Shown here piece after piece: positions 43,558-51,693 of a stretch of 64,000 nucleotides of DNA. The notes beneath the pieces were generated by a model. It did no database searches. It saw nothing but the letters and a program-made list of their open reading frames with translations, and was not told the DNA's origin. A program made the position numbers and the translations under genes. Numbering within the stretch: position 1 is the first letter of the stretch; each line of letters opens with the position of its first letter. Source of the stretch: CAIMUS01 sp046347625 (GTDB lineage: Bacteria > Pseudomonadota > Gammaproteobacteria > Competibacterales > Competibacteraceae). The stretch lies in the NCBI GenBank assembly GCA_046347625.1, contig JAXMFU010000003.1, positions 744,001 to 808,000 on the forward strand, read 5' to 3'.

Positions 43558-44325
43558 TTATCCTAACTCCGGCTTGCTGAGATTTGTGGCGATGCGGTTC
43601 ATTGCTTTAATTCTGTCTGCAAAGCTATCGATTTCCTGGTCCAGGCCGGTGGTGGCGATATTAGGATGCTTTTCCTGATAGACTTTTTTGGCTCCGGCGA
43701 AAACTTCCAGTTGCTCCTGGGTTTTCCGGGTCACTTCGTCGATCTTCTCCTTGATCTTATTTCTGTCTGCTGCAACAATCGCCCGTTGCCGGTTTAATTC
43801 CTCCTGGGTAATGCGTTTTTCTTTATATTGCCGATCCAATTGAGCCAGCCTGGTCTGATCTTCGGTAATAACCTGTTTTATGCTGCCGATGAAAGCTTCC
43901 GATTGCCGATTCTTCAAGCGTACATCATCGATCATGCTGTTCAGCATCGCTTCATGGCCGGCGTACTGCTGCTGCTTGCTCGCTATGTAGGCACCGATCA
44001 GGGCGCCGATCGCCCCGCCGGCCGCCGCACTTTTGAAGATAACGTCCGTATCCTCGTGCTGGAGCAAAGCGATCATTCCACCCGCTACAGTACCCAGTGC
44101 CGTCGCCTGCCAGAAAGTGGCGGTCTTCCAGACCGGTGTACTCAGTTCATCCGCCTGGGTGCTTAGCTGGCGTTCCGCCGGACTCTCCTGTTCTCCCGAC
44201 GCCGAAACCGGTGTCGATGGGGCCACCAGATTTGTGGCCGGATTTTGCTTTATGTCGGCGCAAGCCGACAACATGCCGGCGGCCAATACCAGGATCGACC
44301 GGTAAAAACCAACGCGTTTCATCAT
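43558..44325 (-). CDS. glycine-zipper and coiled-coil lipoprotein (TagQ-like position)
   Basis: The start is ATG 44325 with GGGGATGAG upstream; the longer open frame runs through a MITE. The 255-residue protein has a lipobox (LVLAAGMLSACAD), a glycine-zipper membrane segment (AAAGGAIGALIGAYIAS, about residues 97-113) and a long coiled coil (ITEDQTRLAQLDRQYKEKRI...). In Pseudomonas the lipoprotein TagQ sits next to TagR, TagS and TagT; here this gene holds the equivalent position, although clear sequence identity to TagQ cannot be shown by eye. Together with 43033-43554 it may form the outer sensor. Confidence 0.65.
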   Translation of the reverse strand: MMKRVGFYRSILVLAAGMLSACADIKQNPATNLVAPSTPVSASGEQESPAERQLSTQADELSTPVWKTATFWQATALGTVAGGMIALLQHEDTDVIFKSAAAGGAIGALIGAYIASKQQQYAGHEAMLNSMIDDVRLKNRQSEAFIGSIKQVITEDQTRLAQLDRQYKEKRITQEELNRQRAIVAADRNKIKEKIDEVTRKTQEQLEVFAGAKKVYQEKHPNIATTGLDQEIDSFADRIKAMNRIATNLSKPELG

Positions 44326-44493
44326 AGTCTCATCCCCTATCAGTTCGTAGGGCGCAATAGTGGAGCGGAGCGGAGCGTAATGCGCCGTTATGCGGCTGCC
44401 CCTCATCCGGCGCATTACGCTCCGCTCCGCTCCGCTCATGCGCCCTACGGTCTGGGATTCCAAGTTCGGAAGCAAACTGATAGGTGGTAAGCA
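44326..44493. repeat. MITE-D copy 2 inside the tag operon
   Basis: Fills nearly the whole gap between the TagR-like gene and the lipoprotein genes. It has GATAGGTGGTAAG at one end and CTATCAGTTCG at the other, with the GTAGGGCGCA hairpin and GGAGCG runs inside. It is the inverse of the copy at 22071. Its hairpin may reduce transcription of the downstream half of the operon. Confidence 0.75.
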
Positions 44494-46170
44494 TCATGGT
44501 TTTCTTTCTCCAATTTCCAGAATATTCTGTAACCAGAGGTCGCTGTCGGCCTTATGCTGGCTCTGATAATCTTTAATATGTTTGACGAATAAGTCCGCAT
44601 AATAAGTTAAGTAGTCGCTTTGTTTGCTCTTGAACTCCAGCTTTAAGATTTCCAATTGGGGTTCGATCACCTGGACCGGATAATCGCCTGCGACATCGAT
44701 CACCATATCGCCATAATAGGAAAATGAGTTTTTCAGGCTGGTCTGTAAACGCCCCTGCGATTCTTTCATTTCCGCCAGGTTGCCGGTGGCCCTCTTAAGG
44801 ATCGATTTCAGGTCGGGACGACCGCGCCCGGTCTGCTCTAACTGCTTGAGTTCGGTATCGGCCATCTCGATGGCTTTGCCGACACTGTCGAGCCGCACCT
44901 TATCGCTCTTGACTTTATTGCCTAGAAACGCGCCCATCCTGAGCAGGGCCTTGACCGCCCGATCTCTCGCCTCGTTGCTTTCAGTATAGGCTTTTTCCAG
45001 ATCGCGTTGAATGATTTCGAGTTGAGCTCGCAACCGGTCATCATTGCTCTGACTGGCGGTCTGCGCCAAGGACTCCAGAGACTGGCGCGCTCCGCTTCCC
45101 GCCACGATCGTCAGATCCGGCAACTGCGTCCATTCCTCTTGAATTTCCTGCAGCCGACCGGACGATACCAGAACGGGCGTGGTCAACACCAGGCGGAACC
45201 CCAGGGTCCGCAGCCGCCTGGCCTGGCCGGTGGTGGGATCGAAGTACGGCTGCTCGTCGCGCAATGAAGTGCGCATCTGGCTGCGCGAGGTGAAGATATC
45301 GCCACCTTTGGCGATAAACCCGCCGGCTTGCCCGTGGAGACGTCCCCGCCGATCGAGCTGAAACGGGACGAATATCATTTCCGCCGCATTACCCAGGATA
45401 TCGTACAGTCCCAGTGGATTGGGCTCGAGTAAGCCGATCTGCTGTAGTCGGCCCGCCGCGGACTGTGTGCCCTGGTACCAGACATAGTGAGACAAGTCAT
45501 TGTCCGCCATTGGAAACAGCGAGCCGACAAAAGCGGCTTCATCGACACTGGCGCCGCCACGGGCGGCATATTCCCATTCGACTTCGGTAGGCAGCCGGAG
45601 AAAACCGAGTTGCTCGCCTTCCTTGGGCAACCGTTCACGGGCATGCTGCAACAGCCATTCGCTATAGCGCCGGGCGAAGTCCACGGCCTCGAACCAGGAG
45701 AGGTCCACCTTGGGCAGAAGACCCGCCGGCGTCGGCTGTGGGCATTGACCGGAGAGAGCCGCATATTGATCCTGGGTGGTCTCGTACTTGGCCAGATAGT
45801 AAAAGCGATGTTTCGGGTTGCCGGGATCGCTGAAAGAACCGGCGATGAAACCGGTGTGGCGACCCTCCTTGTAACCGACTCTGGGATCGGATTGCCCCAG
45901 CTCGGTACGGCGATCGCCCAGCCAGCCATTGGCGAATACGGCGATGGGACGAAAGACCATGGCGCCGCCGCAGGGCATCGGTAAGGTCGAATCGTCGGCC
46001 GCCGGCTTTGGATTGTAGTATTTCTCCGGCCAGGGAGCGGAATCTTCGGCAAAACTCAGCACTGACAGGCTCAGCAGGACCGACAGGCCAAGCAGCCATA
46101 TCTTCAAGCCCTTCATCTTGACCTTTCCCCACCAGGCGGGAGGGAATTTTTGGTATAGGCGCTTAAACAT
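44494..46170 (-). CDS. periplasmic FGE/SUMF1-domain protein (TagR-like)
   Basis: The 558-residue protein has a signal peptide at about residues 19-42 (LKIWLLGLSVLLSLSVLSFA). A formylglycine-generating-enzyme fold follows (about 60-330): YYLAKYETTQDQYAAL, WFEAVDFARRYSEWLL, RLPTEVEWEYAARGG, NPLGLYDILGNAAEMIF and TLGFRLVL. The catalytic cysteines of true FGE are not evident, so a structural or regulatory role as in TagR is likely. The C-terminal 220 residues form coiled coils. It overlaps the permease gene by 8 bases. GAGGGG precedes the ATG at 46170; an internal ATG at 46116 is an alternative. Confidence 0.82.
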   Translation of the reverse strand: MFKRLYQKFPPAWWGKVKMKGLKIWLLGLSVLLSLSVLSFAEDSAPWPEKYYNPKPAADDSTLPMPCGGAMVFRPIAVFANGWLGDRRTELGQSDPRVGYKEGRHTGFIAGSFSDPGNPKHRFYYLAKYETTQDQYAALSGQCPQPTPAGLLPKVDLSWFEAVDFARRYSEWLLQHARERLPKEGEQLGFLRLPTEVEWEYAARGGASVDEAAFVGSLFPMADNDLSHYVWYQGTQSAAGRLQQIGLLEPNPLGLYDILGNAAEMIFVPFQLDRRGRLHGQAGGFIAKGGDIFTSRSQMRTSLRDEQPYFDPTTGQARRLRTLGFRLVLTTPVLVSSGRLQEIQEEWTQLPDLTIVAGSGARQSLESLAQTASQSNDDRLRAQLEIIQRDLEKAYTESNEARDRAVKALLRMGAFLGNKVKSDKVRLDSVGKAIEMADTELKQLEQTGRGRPDLKSILKRATGNLAEMKESQGRLQTSLKNSFSYYGDMVIDVAGDYPVQVIEPQLEILKLEFKSKQSDYLTYYADLFVKHIKDYQSQHKADSDLWLQNILEIGERKP

Positions 46171-47383
46171 CTCGTACCCCTCTGGCCGGTTCGATCCGGG
46201 TGGCGCGGTAGCCGGCCCAGGCGGAAGCCGTCAAGGCACACCCCAGCGTAGCCAGCAAAGCGAACAGAATATGCAAGGGCTGCAGACGGCAAATCAGTTC
46301 CCCGGCGCGCAGACTGGCGGCGAACCAGGCGTTGAGTAGGGCCGCCACCAGCCAGTAAGCGAGCACGGCAATCATTCCACCCAGACCGGCAATCAGTGCC
46401 GCCTGAGTCACCGGAAACAGCACCAGGCTGCGGGTGGGAAATCCGAGAATTCCAAGCACGCTCAGCTCCCGGCGTTTACGGTCCACGCCGGCCAGCAGAT
46501 TGGCGGCCAACGATGCCAGAAAACCGGTGCTACCCAGGGTGGCCAGCAGCCAGAACACCCGGCTGAGATTGCGATCCAGCAATTGCATGGATTCGATCTC
46601 TTCGGCCTGGGTATGCACGTCGATCCCTTCCGCCAATAAGGCATCGCGCAACGGCGCCACGTCGTAGATGGTTCTCGCATACAGCCGGAAGCGGGCGAAT
46701 ACCCGTTCGCCGTCGGGAGCGGAATTTCCCTCCCAGTTCCAGCGCGGGACCGCGATGCCGTCGCGATAATCTTCCGTAGCGACCAACAGCTCCAGCGGCG
46801 TCAGCACCTGGGTGCCGGGTAGCACGGCCTCCGCGGCGATTTCCATCAGTTGCAGCTCGAAGACGACACGCTCGGACCGATCGTTACGACGGCGATCGAG
46901 CTGCGCCTGTACACGGTCACCGACGGTCACCCCGAGCTTCTGTGCCGCCAGTGCCGACAGGACGATCTGGTCGTTCCGGGGCGGTACGGCCATGCCCGCC
47001 AGCAATGGATCGCCGGCGCCGGTCGGTACTATCGGCACGGCATGTAACTCGGCGCCGGTCCGGGGGGCACGCAGGGCGGAGAAACTGGCGGCGATGCTGC
47101 GGGTATTGGGAATGATGAAGGCGACTTCCGGTCGTTCGGCCATGCGCTTGAACCAGGCACTGTCATAGTGACCGCTGCCGACGCCGATCAACTCGCGGTT
47201 GTAAGGCGATTCCACCAGTCGTCGCGTCAGGGTATCGATAAGGCCGAACTTGAGGCCGAACAGGACCAACAGCGGCGCCAGCACCGCCATCAGGGCCAGT
47301 AACAGACAGAAGGCAATACGCGGCTCATGCCAGAAATCGCGGAATGCGAGCCAGCCGACCTGCAACGATGGAATAGAAACCAT
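46163..47383 (-). CDS. ABC transporter permease, FtsX/LolE type (TagS-like)
   Basis: The 406-residue protein has the MacB/LolE plan: one N-terminal membrane helix (about residues 23-47), a large periplasmic domain (about 48-270) and three C-terminal helices (about 275-300, 325-350, 370-395) with RRELSVLGILGFPTRSLV. Such permeases work as mechanotransmitters with a LolD-like ATPase. It lies 4 bases after the ATPase gene and overlaps the FGE gene, matching the tagT-tagS-tagR order. It probably relays envelope signals or moves lipoproteins. Confidence 0.85.
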   Translation of the reverse strand: MVSIPSLQVGWLAFRDFWHEPRIAFCLLLALMAVLAPLLVLFGLKFGLIDTLTRRLVESPYNRELIGVGSGHYDSAWFKRMAERPEVAFIIPNTRSIAASFSALRAPRTGAELHAVPIVPTGAGDPLLAGMAVPPRNDQIVLSALAAQKLGVTVGDRVQAQLDRRRNDRSERVVFELQLMEIAAEAVLPGTQVLTPLELLVATEDYRDGIAVPRWNWEGNSAPDGERVFARFRLYARTIYDVAPLRDALLAEGIDVHTQAEEIESMQLLDRNLSRVFWLLATLGSTGFLASLAANLLAGVDRKRRELSVLGILGFPTRSLVLFPVTQAALIAGLGGMIAVLAYWLVAALLNAWFAASLRAGELICRLQPLHILFALLATLGCALTASAWAGYRATRIEPARGVRDV

Positions 47384-47387
47384 TGCC

Positions 47388-48140
47388 CTAATTCCCGACG
47401 GTCGCCCGGCTCAGGGAGCCCTCCCGCTCCAGTCGGAACTCCAGGGTCCGCAAGCCGGCCATGCCCTGCCAGTCATGGCTGGCGATGATCGTGGTAATGC
47501 CGGAGCGCTCCACCAGATCCAGCAGCAATTGCAGGATCGCCGTGGCATTCAAGGGATCCACGGAAGCCGTCGGTTCATCCGCCAGCACCACGTTGGGCCG
47601 ATGCGCCAGGGCGCGGGCAATGGCGACACGTTGCCGTTCGCCCACCGAGAGCTGGGCTGGAAATTTATCGAGTTGACGGCTGATGTCCAAACGCTCGGTC
47701 AGTTCCAGTACCGTGCGGACCGACGATCGGCCCAGCAGCCGACAGGGCAAGCCGATGTTTTCACGCACGGTCAGAAAGGGTAGCAAGCCGCCGACCTGTA
47801 GAATGTAACCGATGTGTTCCCCACGCAGGCGGCTCAAGCTGTCCAACCGCCCTTCGCTCCAGAGTCGGGCAACATCGATGCCGGGGCCCGGACCGGGAAC
47901 AAAGCGGAAATCGGTCACCCGATCCGGGTGGGATATTAGCGCCAGGATATCCAGCAAGGTGCTCTTGCCGCTGCCACTGGCCCCTTTGAGTACCACCAAC
48001 TCGCCCGCATTGACCGTCAAAGAGGGTACCCATAACTCGAAATCGGTACCATTGCCACTATAGCGTCGGCATAACTCGCGCAGCGTGAATATCGGTTTGG
48101 CGGCCGTCGTTACGGCAGGGCGTCGACGGGGATGGAGCAT
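47388..48140 (-). CDS. ABC transporter ATPase, LolD/MacB type (TagT-like)
   Basis: The 250-residue ATPase has Walker A GASGSGKST (about residues 53-61), signature LSVGERQRVAIARALA (about 164-179), Walker B VVLADEPTASVD and the switch His in IIASHDWQG. It pairs with the permease gene that follows after 4 bases. It overlaps the end of the vWA gene by 31 bases; GGGAGAGG precedes the start. It is TagT-like by position and type. Confidence 0.88.
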   Translation of the reverse strand: MLHPRRRPAVTTAAKPIFTLRELCRRYSGNGTDFELWVPSLTVNAGELVVLKGASGSGKSTLLDILALISHPDRVTDFRFVPGPGPGIDVARLWSEGRLDSLSRLRGEHIGYILQVGGLLPFLTVRENIGLPCRLLGRSSVRTVLELTERLDISRQLDKFPAQLSVGERQRVAIARALAHRPNVVLADEPTASVDPLNATAILQLLLDLVERSGITTIIASHDWQGMAGLRTLEFRLEREGSLSRATVGN

Positions 48141-50104
48141 ACCGCCTCTCCCGGATTGCGGTTATCGCCCAGGGCAATCCAACGATCGGTATCGTCATGG
48201 AATTTCTGGTAAAGGATCAGCTTTTCCTCCAGTTCATCGAGGAATTCCCGCTGCTGACTGAGACTCCACTGTAACCAGTCGTCTTCGGTGATCTCCATGA
48301 TCTTGCTCTTATAGGGCAGGCCCTCCAGCCATTCGCCCACCAGACCGACATCCGCCAAGCGGCGTACCTGCACCGTATTGACATTTTCCGGATCCCGTGC
48401 CAACCGGGCGGCGGTACTTTTGATCTGGGCAAAGAAATTCTTCGGTTCGATCCGGGTACGCTCGCCGGCTTCCAGGATGGATTTTACGGTCTGCTGCAGG
48501 TCGCTAAGCTGATTTTTTGTCAGCAGCACCCGGACCTCCACGGTCTTGGAGGTGGGATGGGCGAAATCGCGATCGGCTATCCAGGCATTGATCAGCCGGG
48601 GTGCCTTGGTTTCGCCGATACGCCCCAGATAGGCAAGCTGCATGGCACGGCCTACCAGTGCAGTCTTCTGCTCCAGTTCGCCGGCACCGGTGGGAGCTTC
48701 GGCCAGCTTACCCTGGCCGGCCTGCTCCACTTGCCGTACCAGGGAATTCGCCAGAACATCGACCTGCCGACCGAACTCGTCTACCGAGCCGGCGGCTACC
48801 GGGAAGTAAAGCGAACCTGCCTCATTCCGTTGAGTCAGCAGTTTGTATTGATCGGCGGCCTGAGCGTGGTTATTGCGCCCTTCCGGCGTCAGCAAATGCA
48901 AGGTATAAATGGCGATTTCGCCGTCTTCCTTCTCCCGGGCCAGAATCCGCAGGCGTTCGGCGCCCAGCCGGGTGGAACTGTATTTGTCATTGGCCTCCAG
49001 GGCGCCGGCATCGGTGATCAGCACGATAAAGCGTCCGGCGTAGCCGCTCCAGTCGAACTGCCTCAGGGCCGTATAGATACCGGCGTAGGCATCCTCGCTG
49101 AAACTCTGGCTGGAGACGGTCGCCGGCAGCGCCTGGTCGGCCTTGCTGAAGAAGGTGGCCTCGTCGCGTCCATCGGCCAGCGTCGCAAAGACCTTGCTGA
49201 TATATTCCAGCTTGGGCGTCCGGTCCACATTATTGCGAAAAGCGATCAGTCCGAAGCTGACATTCCGGCCCCAGGGCGACTGCTTCAGGCGCTGGTAGAC
49301 AGCTCGAATGGCGGCGCGCGTGCGGTCGAGATAAGGCCCCATGGAGATGGTCGTATCGACCACGAACACGATGGCGGCGCGGTAATCCTGGAGTAGGCGA
49401 CCTTTATCCGGCAACGATGTTGCGCCTGTCTTATCCAGCAGGTTGTCGGCGCCGGGTTGCAGCGTCACTGCGGCCACATTGAGCAGCCGGATATGATGGC
49501 CGCTTTCCAACTGTTGCTCGCTGAAGTTAAGGATCGGTAACAGATAAAAATGTTTGTAGGGATCGATATAAGTATCGGGTTCGATGGAGATGATTGGGAA
49601 GTTGGCGGGTAGATCCCGGCGCTTGATACGGGAGCGCCATGACGCCACCTGCGCAGCGGGATCGGAATTACCGATGAGTTTTCCCAGATCGTCGGCGCTA
49701 CGGAAAAACAGGGTGGGCTCACGATCGACAGGATTGGTGAAAGTTACCGTCAAGGTCTGCTTCCAGGTGATCGTGTCTTCCTGTCGCAACCAGCCGTCGG
49801 TCTTTCCCTGGCTGGAGGCGCCGACTTCCAGCCAGTTGCCGGCGGGAGTATCACGGCGATCGTATACGAAGAAAATGCTCAGGGGCGGAATCGCCGGCCC
49901 GGAAGCCTGCTCTTCGACCGGCGCTGTCCGCAACACGGCGCCGGGCCGGGTGAGAATCCGTTGGTACAGGCTGGTCTTACCCGGTAAAAGCAGAGGCTTG
50001 CGCGCCGCCGGGGGGGCCGCACCCAGGGCGAGACTGTACAGCAGAAGGACAGCCACGATGAGGGCGCCGGCCTTGAACCCCAAGGTCGGACGACTGCCTG
50101 TCAT
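48110..50104 (-). CDS. periplasmic von Willebrand A protein (PpkA C-terminal half)
   Basis: The start is ATG 50104, which overlaps the kinase stop as ATGA; an open frame runs upstream inside the kinase gene on another frame and is not used. The 664-residue protein begins with a signal anchor (AGALIVAVLLLYSLALGAA), then an SH3-like region (about residues 40-150), then a vWA domain with MIDAS residues in VFVVDTTISMGPYLDRTR (about 240-257) and FGLIAFRN, IVLITDAGALE. The C-terminus is helical. In Pseudomonas PpkA, kinase, membrane helix and a vWA-containing periplasmic part form one chain; here the latter appears as a separate protein coupled to the kinase. Confidence 0.82.
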   Translation of the reverse strand: MTGSRPTLGFKAGALIVAVLLLYSLALGAAPPAARKPLLLPGKTSLYQRILTRPGAVLRTAPVEEQASGPAIPPLSIFFVYDRRDTPAGNWLEVGASSQGKTDGWLRQEDTITWKQTLTVTFTNPVDREPTLFFRSADDLGKLIGNSDPAAQVASWRSRIKRRDLPANFPIISIEPDTYIDPYKHFYLLPILNFSEQQLESGHHIRLLNVAAVTLQPGADNLLDKTGATSLPDKGRLLQDYRAAIVFVVDTTISMGPYLDRTRAAIRAVYQRLKQSPWGRNVSFGLIAFRNNVDRTPKLEYISKVFATLADGRDEATFFSKADQALPATVSSQSFSEDAYAGIYTALRQFDWSGYAGRFIVLITDAGALEANDKYSSTRLGAERLRILAREKEDGEIAIYTLHLLTPEGRNNHAQAADQYKLLTQRNEAGSLYFPVAAGSVDEFGRQVDVLANSLVRQVEQAGQGKLAEAPTGAGELEQKTALVGRAMQLAYLGRIGETKAPRLINAWIADRDFAHPTSKTVEVRVLLTKNQLSDLQQTVKSILEAGERTRIEPKNFFAQIKSTAARLARDPENVNTVQVRRLADVGLVGEWLEGLPYKSKIMEITEDDWLQWSLSQQREFLDELEEKLILYQKFHDDTDRWIALGDNRNPGEAVCSIPVDALP

Positions 50105-51510
50105 GGTTCCTCCCGGTGGGTCAGTCGCCAGTTCTGCAATGCCTGGAGACGGGAGGCCGCCGTTTCCACCCCTAATTGCTGCGCCTGCTGATACCATTTT
50201 TCCGCCCTCGTCGGATTTGGTTTGGAAAACGGAGACTGGATCCGCCCCCATAGCACGGGATCGTAGAGCATTCCCAATTGCAATGCCGCCGGCCCATAGC
50301 GGGGCGCCGCTTTCTCCCATAAACCCAGCGCCTCCTGCAGTCGACCGGCCTGATAGAATTTATCGGCTTGGGCATGAATTTCCTCCACCGGCAGGGCGGC
50401 AATGGCGGCAAGATCCGGCATATCGTTATTATTCGATCCTTGCTTGTCGGGCGGTGGATTCGTTTCGGGCGTGCCCGGTTGCTTATTGACCGATGGCGCC
50501 GTCCCTTCAATGGAGGACAGAGATACCGTTTTAAATCCGGGAGCGCCCAGCCACCAATAGAGTCCGCTTCCCAGTAGCAGCACTAGGGTGGCACCAAGCC
50601 GGATCAATCTATTCGGTCGGTTGCCATGGCTCTGCTCCGGTTCCGATCCAGGTGTCGGCCAGCGCTGTAATATTTCGGTGATTCGGTCCGGACGGTTCCG
50701 GGGATCGGGTTGCAACAGGACTTTCAACTGGGGGTGTAATTCGGTGGGGATACCGCGTAGATCCGGTACCCGTCGCCGGGCCTGGCAAGCGGTTTCATAG
50801 GAATCGCCCATGGGTAGCGGTCTGCCACGCGCCACCGCCGCCAGGACCAGACCGAGGCTGTAGATATCCGAGCGGGCGTCCACCACGCCATTGAAAAGCC
50901 CGAGTTGTTCCGGCGAGGTGTACCGCAGTTTGCCGACAAAGGTATTGGCAAGGATAGTACCGGTACCCGCCAAAGTCAGCTTGGCGATGCCGAAATCGAT
51001 CAGCTTGGCGTTCTCGACCCGGTCTTCGGGCAGAATCACGTTATCCGGTGAAATATCCCGGTGCACCACACCGCGCGCATGGGCTGCCGCCAGGCCGGTG
51101 ATCAACCGGTCGCGCAGCCGATAAACCTGCTCCACAGGCAGCGGACCCCGCTTCAGCCGCTCCGCCAGAGAGTGACCCTCGACATATTCCATACACAGGT
51201 ACCAGTGACCGGCATCATCCTGAAGAAAACCCTCATAGCCGACGATGGCGTCGTTATGGACGTCACGCAGTACCATCGCCTCGCGCTGGGACAGATGGAT
51301 CACCATAGGGTTGGTGAGCAGTTCCGGTTTGATAACCTTGATGGCGTGCCGAGTGCCGAGCGCAGTATGACGCGCCAGATAGACCTCACCCATGCCACCT
51401 TTATTGAGCAGGCGCTCCACACAATAAGTGTTCAGCACGAGGACACCGGGTGAAAGGGTGAAGTCCGCTTCAGTTCGGCCTGGAATCAGGACGGTTTCAC
51501 TGTCTTCCAT
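50101..51510 (-). CDS. membrane Ser/Thr protein kinase (PpkA-like)
   Basis: I chose ATG 51510 (GGAAG eight bases upstream). The 469-residue protein has a Hanks-type kinase domain (about residues 25-285) with the glycine loop LLNKGGMGEVYLA, VAIK-type lysine in AIKVIKP, catalytic HRDISPDN, DFG in LIDFGIAKL and SPEQL. A membrane helix follows (about 303-323: LIRLGATLVLLLGSGLYWW). The outer part has Sel1-like repeats (FYQAGRLQEALGLWEKAA). It should phosphorylate the FHA protein encoded just upstream after an envelope signal. The phosphatase PppA, the usual partner, is not present in the window. Confidence 0.9.
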   Translation of the reverse strand: MEDSETVLIPGRTEADFTLSPGVLVLNTYCVERLLNKGGMGEVYLARHTALGTRHAIKVIKPELLTNPMVIHLSQREAMVLRDVHNDAIVGYEGFLQDDAGHWYLCMEYVEGHSLAERLKRGPLPVEQVYRLRDRLITGLAAAHARGVVHRDISPDNVILPEDRVENAKLIDFGIAKLTLAGTGTILANTFVGKLRYTSPEQLGLFNGVVDARSDIYSLGLVLAAVARGRPLPMGDSYETACQARRRVPDLRGIPTELHPQLKVLLQPDPRNRPDRITEILQRWPTPGSEPEQSHGNRPNRLIRLGATLVLLLGSGLYWWLGAPGFKTVSLSSIEGTAPSVNKQPGTPETNPPPDKQGSNNNDMPDLAAIAALPVEEIHAQADKFYQAGRLQEALGLWEKAAPRYGPAALQLGMLYDPVLWGRIQSPFSKPNPTRAEKWYQQAQQLGVETAASRLQALQNWRLTHREEP

Positions 51511-51693
51511 CGGTAGTCTTCCAGCGTGGATTTCGACGTGTCTCAGATGGCCGGCGGCATCGGCTGTTCCCGCCGGTCCCGGCACTCCCGCTCACCGGCC
51601 GGCGGCGGGACCGGCGGCGGTGATGATTTACCGCCGTAACCGTCCGTCGAAAGGAAGGCCGTCGGATAGGTGAACCAACGCCACTGCACAGGT

